This document shows positions 54,462 through 63,726 of a DNA stretch of 64,000 nt, one piece after another. Below the pieces are notes generated by a model, which was given only the letters and a program-made list of their open reading frames with translations, was not told the DNA's origin and did not search any database. The DNA comes from Phaeosaccion multiseriatum (lineage: Eukaryota; Ochrophyta, other classes), in assembly GCA_965112735.1 (NCBI GenBank), contig OZ218958.1, positions 3,472,001-3,536,000 on the forward strand, given 5' to 3'. The position numbers were made by a program, and so were the translations under genes. The number at the start of each line of letters is the position of its first letter. Position 1 is the stretch's first letter.

Positions 54462-55127
54462 GGGACACGGATGGAAGCCCTCCGGGTGCTTCACCAGAGG
54501 CTGCAGCGGGGGATGAAGGGGAAGGAGGGGAGGGGAGGGAGGGAGCGAAACAGAGAGAGCACCAGCAGCAGCAGAAGCAGCAGAGGCTGGATCCTGATGC
54601 GTGGCTACCTGGCTGTGCGGAAGAGGTCATTTCGTGTCACAGGTGTGCGCTTGGATGATGGTCTGAACCGCCTGGAACACCGCAATTTTTTTGCTGTGAA
54701 AGTGCTGGCACTGTTACCTCTCTCAGTCAAGCGGGCGGATCTTGCTGGCACCTACTCCAATCAGCCGGATGATTTGGTGCTACCAAGCTCTCTGGAACAA
54801 GTTGTCTTGGGTGACATGCTCAACTGCCCAATCGTTCTCCCTTCCTCGCTGAAGAAGGTCGCTTTTGGAGAATGCTTCAATCAGGCTGACTTGGTGTTAC
54901 CAAGCTCTCTGGAGGAGCTGGAATTTGATTGGCACTCATCAGAGTTCAACAGGCCAATCGTTCTCCCTTCTTCGCTGAAGAATGAAGCTCCTCCATTGGA
55001 AGCAAGCAGCCGAGGTACAAGGCGGGGAGGAAACGCTGGTCTGGTGACCGCACCACGTGCAACAGTCGAGGGCGGTTCCGCTCCGCCGCCCTTGGGGCGT
55101 GAAAGGGCCTGTCCATGCTCTCTGTGA
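54377..55127 (+). pseudogene. Truncated FNIP-repeat gene copy
   Basis: The frame starting MPRDTEERLLDMLKLQQQ matches the intact paralogue at 56498 (DMPQAIQSRVLSMLKQQQ), but the FNIP part lies in another frame (SFRVTGVRLDDGLNRLEHRN, then KVLALLPLSVKRADLAG). A frameshift after the CAG run is therefore likely. Only about five repeat units follow (LPSSLEQVVLGDMLNCPIV; LPSSLKKVAFGECFNQADLV). The homology stops abruptly at LPSSLKNEAPPLEASSRG, and 75 unrelated residues lead to a stop. Either a decayed duplicate or a gene whose exon 1 is spliced unusually. Confidence 0.65.
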
Positions 55128-55344
55128 GGTGTCCCAGCCGCTCCCGTACAATGAGTGGTGCCCTCCCGAGCTTTCCGCGGCAGGAGCTCCATGCACGCCT
55201 CTCCCCCACAATGAAGTCGATTTGGCGCTGTATACGGACATGGAAACACAGCACCAACTGCTCCACATTGATCGTCCGCCGCTGAGTCCCTCCACCTCGC
55301 TCTCCAAGCATGAGAGGCCATACACATACACTGCTTCTGGCTCA

Positions 55345-56238
55345 TCAGTCCTCGCAGTCGCAGGGGTGCCCATTGGCATGCACCCACTGCTTCATCTCCT
55401 CAAAGACACCGCCCTCCATATCGCGATGCGGACCAACTGCCTCATCTGCTCTCTTTATGGCCTCTGGACAGACACTCGCGTTCCACGGACAGCCCACCTC
55501 TTCTGAGCGGAGCCACTGCAGCATTTCCAGGCTCTTGCTGTATTTAACTGCATATCTGCATACGTCAGGGGTCCAATCACAGAACTCACGCGCGTTGGCA
55601 TGCAGCCACCGCAAAGTGTCCAGTTGACCGCAAAAAGCAGCAATCTGAGCTCCACGCCTCCACCTACCCCCCTCCCCCGCTCCGTCCAGCTCAGCCCTGA
55701 CCTTGGGATTGTTCAGCAGCCATGCCAGCGCAGAGATGTGCCCATAACGAATAGCACAGAGCCACACATCCGCATCAAAGGGGGCGTTCACGTCATCCGA
55801 CAGAAGCCACTCCAGCAGTTGCAAGTCCCCCCTCCGCGGAGCACCATGGCAGACCCTCCCATCCCACGGGCATTTCCCCTCCTTGGAGTCAGCCGAATCC
55901 TCTGAGCGCAGCCACTTGAGCACACGCATGCTGTGCCGCTCGTTCCAAACTGCCGATTCGCATACCTTCTCGCTCCAGGGACAGCCCATGTGATGGAGGG
56001 CCTTGCACATGCTCACATCTCCATACTGAGCAGCGGCAATGAACGTTTCGACTGTCAGCTCGTAGCCGTGCCTCCTGGCCCAGTACACACGATCGATGGA
56101 GGCAACTACACTCCTTTGGCTTGTCTTGGCTGCGTGTTCCACGATGTAGTGCCCCCTCCACTCCTTGCACACCGTCGCCACGAAAGCAAACTCTCCCTTT
56201 CCCACGAGCTCCATCACCTTTCCATATACCTCTCTCAT
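55345..56238 (-). CDS. Ankyrin-type repeat protein with CPW motifs
   Basis: Intronless, 297 residues. After an N-terminal F-box-like or helical segment (VMELVGKGEFAFVATVCKEW) come degenerate ankyrin-like repeats of the form common in algal and protist multigene families: AAQYGDVSMCKALHHMGCPW, MRVLKWLRSEDSADSKEGK, GDLQLLEWLLSDDVNAPFDA, AIRYGHISALAWLLNNPK, AAFCGQLDTLRWLHANA, LEMLQWLRSEEVGCPW, EEMKQWVHANGHPCDCED. Each repeat has a Trp before Leu and a Cys-Pro-Trp turn. Function unknown; protein binding or ubiquitin-ligase adaptor is possible. It lies inverted between two FNIP copies. A 28-codon upstream frame (complement 56235-56321, MEMAEMVDVLPFVELPSL) overlaps the start by ATGA. Confidence 0.8.
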   Translation of the reverse strand: MREVYGKVMELVGKGEFAFVATVCKEWRGHYIVEHAAKTSQRSVVASIDRVYWARRHGYELTVETFIAAAQYGDVSMCKALHHMGCPWSEKVCESAVWNERHSMRVLKWLRSEDSADSKEGKCPWDGRVCHGAPRRGDLQLLEWLLSDDVNAPFDADVWLCAIRYGHISALAWLLNNPKVRAELDGAGEGGRWRRGAQIAAFCGQLDTLRWLHANAREFCDWTPDVCRYAVKYSKSLEMLQWLRSEEVGCPWNASVCPEAIKRADEAVGPHRDMEGGVFEEMKQWVHANGHPCDCED

Positions 56239-56497
56239 GCCAAAGGCATTTGCACAGGCGCCCGGACCAGGGAGGGAAGCTCGACGAAAGGCAGCACGTC
56301 CACCATCTCCGCCATCTCCATCCTCCCTTCCTGAAGTCGAACGTCGCCGCTTGGTGCCGCCCCTTCTCTCTACTATCCCCTCCTGTATCCCCCCCCTATT
56401 TTATCCCCCCCGATTCCCGATCAGTCGGTCTACTACACCACCCCACCACAGTGAAGTATCGCAGTGACGCTGGAAAGGGGGAAGAAGAGGGAGTACA

Positions 56498-58018
56498 ATG
56501 AAGGGCATCACGTCGAAGGGAGGTGAAACGAAGGGGGGGGACAGCGTGGTGGAAGAAAGTCATGAAAAGACCGATGGAGCGGGGGGAAATTTGCCAGAGC
56601 GCACCAGTCTCAGCAGCAGCGGGCCGGCGGCATTGAGGGTGGTTGCCGGCCGTGTTTCGAACGAGGCTCTGTGGGGAGTATGCAAGGAGGTGGACAAGTT
56701 AACTTCCCGCGCTTTGGTGATCAACGCCGACATGCCACAAGCTATCCAGTCACGGGTGCTGAGTATGCTGAAGCAGCAGCAGCAGCGGGAGCGCGAGGAG
56801 ACTCAACGCCTTGATGCGGCTTCCTCCCCTCCTTCCGCCTCCATGAGGGGAAGACATGCCGTGGAAGGGCTTCGAAGGTCGGGGAGGGTTAGGGCGAGGC
56901 AGCCGGACCATGGTATGGCGGGCTCCTTTCGCGTCAGGGCGGTGCGCCTCGGCATCCAACGTCAAGACGCTGACAGCCTGACTCCAACTGATGCGGCTCT
57001 TGCTCTCAAAGTGTTGGCACTGTTGCCAATGTTGGTCAAGCTTGTGCATTTCTCCGAGTTCTTCGATGCTTGGGACGTTGTTGTGCCGGGCGGCGTGGAG
57101 GAGGTGGCGTTTCCACCATTGTCGTGGTTCGACAGGCGTATTGGTCTTCCTTCCTCACTGAAGAAGGTCACTTTTGGAACTGACTTCGATCAGGCTGATT
57201 TGGTGCTACCAAGCTCTCTGGAGGAGTTGGAATTTGCAAAATGGTCAGTGTTCAACAGGCCAATCGTTCTCCCTTCCTCACTGAAGAAGGTTGCTTTTGG
57301 GAGACGCTTCAATCAGGTTGATTTGGTGCTACCAAGCTCTCTGGAGGAGTTGGAGTTTTCAGAGGCCTCAAGGTTCAACAGGCTAATCGTTCTCCCTTCC
57401 TCGCTGAAGAAGGTCACTTTTGGGAGACGCTTCAATCAGGCTGATTTGGTGTTACCAAGCTCTCTGGAGGAGCTGAGGTTTTCAGAGGACTCAAGGTTCA
57501 ACAGGCCAGTCGTTCTCCCTTCCTCACTGAAGAAGGTCATTTTTGGAAAAGCCTTCGATCAGGCTGGTTTGGTGCTACCAAGCTCTCTGGAGGAGCTGGA
57601 GTTTTCGCCTTACTCAGTGTTCAACCAGCCAGTCGTTCTCCCTTCCTCGCTGAAGAAGGTCACTTTTGGAGAACGCTTCGATCAGGCTGATTTGGTGCTA
57701 CCAAGCTCTCTGGAGGAACTGACGTTTCCATGGAGGTCATTGTTCAACAGGCCAATCGTTCTTCCCCCCTCGCTGAAGGAGGTCACTTTTGGAGAACGCT
57801 TCAATCAGCCTGTGGTCCTTCCTTGTGGTGTCGAGGTGGTACGCATGGGGCTTAACTTTAACCTCCCCCTGGACCTCCGTCCCTCTCTGCGGGCTCTTTG
57901 GCTGAGTCCTCGCTACTCCTGCCCCTTGGAGAGCCTACCTGCTGGGTTGAAGAAGCTTACGGTGGGGGAGGGATGCCCGCTGCCTGCAGATTTACCCGAG
58001 GGGCTTGAGTTAAATTAA
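56498..58018 (+). CDS. FNIP-repeat (leucine-rich-like) protein
   Basis: Single exon, 506 residues. The first about 190 residues are non-repetitive, with a Gln-rich helix (QSRVLSMLKQQQQREREE) and a basic patch (GLRRSGRVRARQ). Residues about 190-460 are FNIP units of about 22 residues alternating in two types: LPSSLKKVTFGRRFNQADLV and LPSSLEELEFSEDSRFNRPIV-like. The pair makes a DNA super-repeat of about 135 bases copied five to six times, nearly identical in places. The end is a diverged unit (YSCPLESLPAGLKKLTVGEG). FNIP repeats form a solenoid and are expanded in Dictyostelium, some algae and giant viruses; molecular role unknown. High DNA identity between units suggests recent expansion or gene conversion. 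Confidence 0.88.
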   Translation: MKGITSKGGETKGGDSVVEESHEKTDGAGGNLPERTSLSSSGPAALRVVAGRVSNEALWGVCKEVDKLTSRALVINADMPQAIQSRVLSMLKQQQQREREETQRLDAASSPPSASMRGRHAVEGLRRSGRVRARQPDHGMAGSFRVRAVRLGIQRQDADSLTPTDAALALKVLALLPMLVKLVHFSEFFDAWDVVVPGGVEEVAFPPLSWFDRRIGLPSSLKKVTFGTDFDQADLVLPSSLEELEFAKWSVFNRPIVLPSSLKKVAFGRRFNQVDLVLPSSLEELEFSEASRFNRLIVLPSSLKKVTFGRRFNQADLVLPSSLEELRFSEDSRFNRPVVLPSSLKKVIFGKAFDQAGLVLPSSLEELEFSPYSVFNQPVVLPSSLKKVTFGERFDQADLVLPSSLEELTFPWRSLFNRPIVLPPSLKEVTFGERFNQPVVLPCGVEVVRMGLNFNLPLDLRPSLRALWLSPRYSCPLESLPAGLKKLTVGEGCPLPADLPEGLELN

Positions 58019-58302
58019 GAGAGAAGAGGAGAAAATGCATATACATGACTGCAGAGCATCTTGCAGGGCGAGGAATGCCAAGCGGGCCCGAGTCGGAGCA
58101 AGACCAGCCGCATGCTTGTCGCGGGGCGTGGCTGCCTGCCGCTGCTGAAGGCTGCAGCCCTTCACTCACTCTCTCGCTGTCGAACGTCCCTGCCCTCGAC
58201 CACGGGAAACTCCGTACTCAACCATCGGGCTTTGGTTAGTAAGCTCCTAAGAACTGCGAACCACGTCCCTCCCCACCATGGAGAGTCCCAAGCCCCAGAG
58301 TG

Positions 58303-58857
58303 AGTGTGGCTGAGAGAGAGGAGCGATTTGGACAAGACGGCCGTGGAGCTGTGGAGCTGACGCAAGAGTACGGCCATGCCGAGATTGCTACGCTCATCGG
58401 GGAAGAGGCTGCCGGGGGAGCGGAACAGGCCCAAGGGGCGCAGGTAAGGGAGCTGCGGCAGGGAGCAGAGGGGTTGCTTCGGGCATGAGGCTTCTGTCTG
58501 GCTTTCCTCCGAAGCTTGACTCTGAGACGTCTGCAGTGCACCACAGGCCGGACCATCTCCCTCTCAGCTTTTCCTGTCCGCCTTGATTGCCTCTTGATGC
58601 CTCTTGTTGCCTCTTGATGCCTCTTGATGCCTCTTGATGCCGGCTTCCGTCCCTTGATGCTAACGCGAGAGTCCTCCTCTTGCTCTCCATGTGTACGCGT
58701 GTTGCCGCCTCAGTTTATGAGCGACGCAAGTGGCTCGTTTGGCTGTGGTGTAGCTAAAGCGAAGAGTGAGGAAGAAGCAGCAGCTGCAGGAGCAGGAGCA
58801 GAGTCGAGCAAGCGTGCTGGAGCGCTTGGCGCGGCTGAGCCAGGGGAGGCTGCCTAG
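58303..58857 (+). pseudogene. Ankyrin C-terminal remnant
   Basis: GRGAVELTQEYGHAEIATLI (about 58339-58398) is a recognisable final ankyrin repeat. It ends at GGGGCGCAG|GTAAGG (about 58443). A pyrimidine-poor acceptor GCCGCCTCAG near 58712 could join a tail with AKAKSEEEAAAAGAGAES and a stop near 58857. No upstream repeats are visible, so it is either a fragment of a lost gene or a very short gene. The intervening 58590-58640 holds a GATGCCTCTT repeat. Confidence 0.35.
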
Positions 58858-59735
58858 CAGCAGCAGTAGAAGCATCAGCAAGAGCAGCAACGGCAGCAGC
58901 CGCAGCCCTCGTACACCCCTTCCTTGGCCCCCTGTTCGCCCCTGCTGATCCTCTGCATGGCGCGAGATTGTCCTCCCTCGCCGTCACGCTTGCTGCCTGC
59001 ACCCGGCTCGCTGAGCGTTTGGACCACCACCCGACGGCCCAGCCTTTGGACCACCACCCAACGGCCAAGCTTTTGGACCCCATCCAAAGTTCCAGCAGGT
59101 CCAACAGATCGGTCGACTTCCTCCTCGCCGGCGAAGCACCTAGCGGCCTGCCAGGCTTACCCTGTCTTATCTATCACGAGCACAGCTCCTCTCCCGCCAC
59201 TCGACTTCCCTCCCGGACTGTTCTTCGCGCTGGGCCCTCGTAGACGAAAAGGGGAGGCGAGGCCCGAAGCGGGGCGTGAAAGAGCCGGTAGCAGCGGCAC
59301 CTGCAGCAGTAGCAGAGTAGCTAGGGAGGGGGGGGCGGAGGGGAGGTCGTCACTTCGTACGGCCTCCAGACAGCTCTATGTGTGTCCATGCTGCGCAGCA
59401 GATGGCTTGTACATTTTTCCCCTTCTCGTCGGTATGAAGAAGAAATTTAAGATCATTGGAAGAGATCGAGCCTTTTTTACACGCTCACCTTTGCCAACAG
59501 ACAACAGACAACACAGAGAGACAGGACATCGCTCATAAACAGCAGGAGGCCACCCGTCACTCTGTCTCCCCGTGCGGGTAAAGTCGGACCCAGCGAGAGC
59601 GTTGCGATCTGCCACGAAAGAGGAGGCGCGCGGATACTTACTGATTAAACGCCGCCGAGGTTCCTATCCTGAGGTTGCCACTCCTTCAAGCGCTTCTAGC
59701 CTGCAGTAGGGCGGCGGTGGAGCAGAAGGAAGGTT
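58858..59735. other. Intergenic, no supported gene
   Basis: Contains a three-copy direct repeat GGACCACCACCCRACGGCC (59020-59080) and several short open frames that give no recognisable protein. Confidence 0.4.
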
Positions 59736-60890
59736 ATGGAGGGGAGAACGGGCGTGAGCGCGGGGGGAAAGAGCGCGGGCCCAGTTTTGTCCTTGGAAGA
59801 GCTTACTGTTGTTGTTGCTGCTGCTGCTGCTGCCGCGGAAGGCAACAGACCTTCCTCCGGTCGGAGATGCACCAGTGGTAGTTGGGATGGCGCTGAGGGC
59901 GAAGAAGCGAGCAAGGATGACAGTACGGATGACATGACAGCTGACAGCATCCTCCCCCCCCTCCCAGAGGCCCGGATCGCTGCCCCTGTGGTGGAGAAAG
60001 TGTTCGTGCGTGCGAGGCGGGGTGAGGAGCTGCTGGGCAAGCGCGTGGCCAAGCGGGTGGGCGACGATGTGTACACAGGCACGATTCGTGCCCGCCTCCC
60101 CCATGGCGAGTCGGGAATCGCGGAGGCCGATGGCGGACGAGGCAGCAGAGGCAGTGGCGAGGATCGGTACAAGCTTAGTTTCGATGACGGCAGCAGCGGG
60201 AGCTTCTCTCTGGCAAAGGTCGACGCATTCCTCGCCTTGTACCGCTCCATTCTGATCTCGACTACCCAGGCTGTGACCCAGGCTACGGCTCAGGCGAAGT
60301 CTCAGGCTGCTGCCACCCTTGCCAGCACGGGAATGGAGACCCCACCACACTCCGAACCATCGTCCTCAGCTGCACCTGATGAGAAGAAGGATGATATGCA
60401 ACAGGAAGGAAGGAAGGACCAGAAGCAGAAGGAGAGGAAGAAGAGTAAGACGAAGCTCACAGCGGCAAAAGCCGGGAAGCCGGTCCTCAGCAAAGCTCAG
60501 CCCTCCGCCGCCGCTACGAGCGAAGCGACGCCTTGGACGGGCCCCGCGAAAGGCTCGAAGACGACCACGGGGGGCGGCCGTTACGCTCGACCTCGACCCA
60601 ACAAGGCTAAGGACAAGAAGCGAGGACGGAGCAGGCAGGCCAAGCCAACGGCCAGTCTCTTCGACAGCACCACAGCACCAGCAGCAGCAGTAGCAGGCTC
60701 GAGGGACGGGCCCTCGCCGGGGGGGAGGACGCATGGACTCAAGCCGCGCAAGGCCGCTGCTCCCACGCATGCTCCGGCTCCTTTAGGAAATGTCGTGGCA
60801 GCAGGAAAGCCCCAGCCTGAGGCGGAGGAGTGCGAAGCGCAGCCGAAGAAGCGAGGGCGCGGAAGGCCGAGGAAGATTCGTGCTGGTGCG

Positions 60891-60921
<31 letters not shown>

Positions 60922-61832
60922 CGGCTGTGACCAAGGCATCAAACCCAATCTCGGCCTTAACTCCGATGCGCGAGAGTAGGAGGGTTCGCACCCCCAAAAG
61001 GTACCACTCCTTGGATGAAGGCTACGCCATGCCTGTGGTGTTGGGCAAAAGGAAGGCGCGAGGCCCTACTCCTGCAGTTCCGACGCGTGGGGCGAGTCAG
61101 ATGGCGCGAGGAGCATTGCCAACTGCAGCAGCAGCAGTTGGTGATACAACCCCAGCGACTCCAGCCCAGGCAAGGACGACGGGCCGCAGGGGCAGCAGCA
61201 GTAGCAGAAGTAGCGCGATGATGATTGCCAGAAGCAGCAGGCGGCAGGCACAGGCACAGGCACAGGCACCGCAGGAGGCGGGCAGTGGGCTTGTGCTGAA
61301 GCGAGTGGCCAAGCGCTTCGGGGACGGGAGTGTGTACGCGGGAACTGTCTCGGAGTGGATTCCAGCGGCCGCTACAGGCTTGGCCTGCGGAGACCTCTTT
61401 GCCATCAGATACGACGACGGGGACTCTGAGGACATGTTCAGGCAGGAGGTGGAGGAGAGCATTGGTCTGTTCGATCAAACCTTCCCCTCCTCCTCCTCAG
61501 GACCCGAGGCGCCAGTGGCCCCTCAGCCCCGGGCCGAGGAGGCAGTGCCGGAGAAGAGAGGCCGGGGAAGACCGAGGAAGGCCGCCATTGCGGTGCCTAT
61601 TCCCCTGTGGACCGCCGAGGCAGCAACAAGCGGGGCAGCGGCAGCGAGGGGAGCTCAGCCAAACTCGGAGGTCGTGACCAAGAAGCGGGGGCGCGGAAGG
61701 CCGCGGAAGACGGTAGCGACCACCTCTCAGCCGCCCTTGGACACAACTGCAGCCCTTGCCACAGCCACAGACCGGGGGGGGGCTCAGGAGGCACCACCGG
61801 CAAAGCGAGGACGAGGAAGGCCGCGGAAGTGA
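59736..61832 (+). CDS. Chromatin protein with two Tudor-like modules and four AT-hooks
   Basis: Single exon, 698 residues. Two related modules are seen: residues about 97-167 (LLGKRVAKRVGDDVYTGTI, then YKLSFDDGSSGSFSLAKVD) and about 518-580 (LKRVAKRFGDGSVYAGTVSE, then FAIRYDDGDSEDMFRQEVEE). The pattern KRVAKxFGDxxYxGTV...YDDGDxED is that of small Tudor/chromo-barrel-like modules common in stramenopile proteins. Four AT-hooks with the core RGRGRPRK occur near residues 370, 606, 649 and 689; the last one ends at the stop codon. RRVRTPKRYHSLDEG near 410 resembles other chromatin-linker motifs. The remainder is Ala/Ser/Lys-rich and probably disordered. Expected in the nucleus, binding the AT-rich minor groove and perhaps modified histone tails. 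Ending on an AT-hook raises the chance of C-terminal truncation. Confidence 0.72.
61132..61146 (-). repeat. Dispersed element TATCACCAACTGCTG (in the AT-hook gene CDS)
   Basis: The plus strand reads CAGCAGTTGGTGATA, the exact reverse complement. It is translated as AAVGDT, a different frame from the copies that give QQLVI. Confidence 0.8.
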
Positions 61833-61937
61833 CCTCGCAACGACGAGAAAGTATGTCAGCGAGCGGCACTACAGCGGCACTACGGCTTCCCATCGGCCCC
61901 TCGGGATGGGCAGCAATGGCTCGTGCGTCCCAGGGGC

Positions 61938-61996
61938 CTCGACTTCAAGTGCTAAGCTCGACTTCAAGTGCTAAGCTCGACTTCAAGTGCTAAGCT
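61938..61996. repeat. CTCGACTTCAAGTGCTAAG x3
   Basis: A 19-bp direct repeat just past the AT-hook gene. A second pair, ACGGAAGCCTTCGAAGTGAC x2, is at 62039-62082. Confidence 0.9.
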
Positions 61997-62288
61997 GAAG
62001 CGGCGCATCTTGCGCTTGGCTTGCTCTCCGCACTTGGCCACGGAAGCCTTCGAAGTGACCACGGAAGCCTTCGAAGTGACCACGAGGTCCACATGTCCAG
62101 ATGGAGGTTCCGCACTTACAGACTATTCTATTTACGCAAAAGAGACTTGATTATTTAACCCTCCGAAGCAAGGCAGGGCAACAGGGGAGCAGTGACTAAG
62201 GCAACAGGGAAGCACTGACTAGTCTTCAGAGGGTAACCATCGTTATGTTATGTACATGTATAAATATAGCAATCATCTTGAGCCATTC

Positions 62289-62930
62289 ACTCTTCCTCGA
62301 AGTCAAGAAGAGCTAGGGCCTCCGTCAGCTTGCCCCTCTTGATGAGAAACATGCCCAGCTTGTTGGACGTGTCGAGCCTGTCCTGTCCTGTCCAGGTGAC
62401 TCGGAGGAAGCGACTCCTCCCATATCGCCATGACCGTTACGGAAGAGCCCCTCGGCGTCCTCCAGCCTGCTCTGGGCCAGGAACTGTGTGCCGAGGTCGT
62501 CGTAGGAGCGGGCCAACTCTGGGTCATTCACACGCAGCACCCGCTCGTGAATCGCCATCACCTCGCGGAGGAGCCGCTCCGCCTCCCTCCTTCTGCCCCT
62601 CCGTTCAAGAAGACGGCCAAGGTTGCTCTACGAGGTGGCCAGGCAGCGTCTCGTGCGTGGGAGGGAGGATGTCCTCGTAAATCGCCGTCGACTTACGGGA
62701 GAGCACCTGCCTCCGCCTCCTTCAGCTTGCCCAGGAGCACGAGAAGCGCCCCGAGGTTGCTGTAAGACCACACCAGGTACGAACCGTCCGGAGGCTGAAC
62801 CTCCCAAATGGCCAACGCCTTGCGGTAGAGAGCCCCGCCTCCTCCAGCTTGCCCCGGTCTTGGCTGGAAAAATAGGCCTAAATCTTCGTACGACGCAGCT
62901 TTGGAAAGTTCTTCCGTCAGCATTTGGTCC
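62289..62930 (-). pseudogene. Frameshifted TPR (kinesin-light-chain-like) pseudogene
   Basis: Minus-strand TPR units are recognisable in different frames: ALYRKALAIWEVQPPDGSYL, YSNLGALLVLLGKLKEAEA, STAIYEDILPPTHETLPGHL, SNLGRLLERRGRRREAERLL, VMAIHERVLRVNDPELARSY, DLGTQFLAQSRLEDAEGLF, VMAIWEESLPPSHLDRTG and NKLGMFLIKRGKLTEALALL before a stop near 62289. At least three frameshifts separate them and there are no splice signals at the breaks. The 42-residue spacing fits TPR_12-type families. The 5' part is missing: at about 62925 the homology is replaced by an FNIP fragment on the other strand. Confidence 0.75.
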
Positions 62931-63075
62931 TTCCGTGTAGTGTGGAGGAAGTAAACCTGGGGCGTGACTTTAACCTCCCTCTGGACCTTCCTGCCTCTGT
63001 GCGAGCTCTATCGCTGAGCTATCAATACTCCGACCCTTTGCTTGGAGAGCCTTCCTGCTGGCCTAACCGTACGGC
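62918..63075 (+). pseudogene. FNIP 3'-end fragment
   Basis: VLPCSVEEVNLGRDFNLPL then DLPASVRALSLSYQYSDPL closely follows the C-terminal units of the gene at 56498 (VLPCGVEVVRMGLNFNLPL; DLRPSLRALWLSPRYSCPL). It then shifts frame at a small insertion (TTGC) within CTTGGAGAGCC and loses similarity. It is a scrap of a third family member. Confidence 0.75.
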
Positions 63076-63166
63076 GTCGTCATCTCTATCCTACATACTG
63101 GAAACTGCTGATAAATGGAGAAGTGCTCCACCCTGCCGCTCTTTCCCGCCCCTCGCATTCACTGGC

Positions 63167-63682
63167 CTATCGCTCCTCCACCTCTCTCTCGCCCCTCCCC
63201 CTCCTGGAGGGTGCGATGAGCTGCTGACAGAGGCCCAGAATGTCCTCATTGAGCCGCAGCTGAGACGCCTCCATCCTGCTCACCTCCATCCTGCTCACGG
63301 CAGGAAGGGCCTTCCCTCCCTCCTCCCCCGTCTCCATCTCCTCTGCTTTGGCCGCCGCCCTGGCTAGCGCCACCCTCCGCTGTAGCTTATCCACAACAGG
63401 GTCCCTCTGCACCGCCCCCACCGCCAGGCTCCGCCACACTTCCCTCGCGTACTCTGCAGCCCGCCCTGCCTCCCCCTCCTCCCCCTCCCTCCCGTGCGCC
63501 CCTCGCAGCCTGTCCCTCCAGTGCGTGAGCGTGTGGAGTTGCTTCTCCTTGATCCTGCTGGCCTTGGTGAGGTGCTCTGCATACTCATCCAGTACCTTCG
63601 CCCTTCTCTCGGCCTCTGCCTGCTCGAAGCGAGAGGAAAGCGTCACTGCCACTGCTGCTGCCCCTTTCGCGCGTCTGCTGCG

Positions 63683-63726
<44 letters not shown>

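Noticed and set aside
58924-59538. 204-codon open frame
   Set aside because: No recognisable domain, no splice context and composition like the surrounding intergenic DNA; I cannot support it as a gene.
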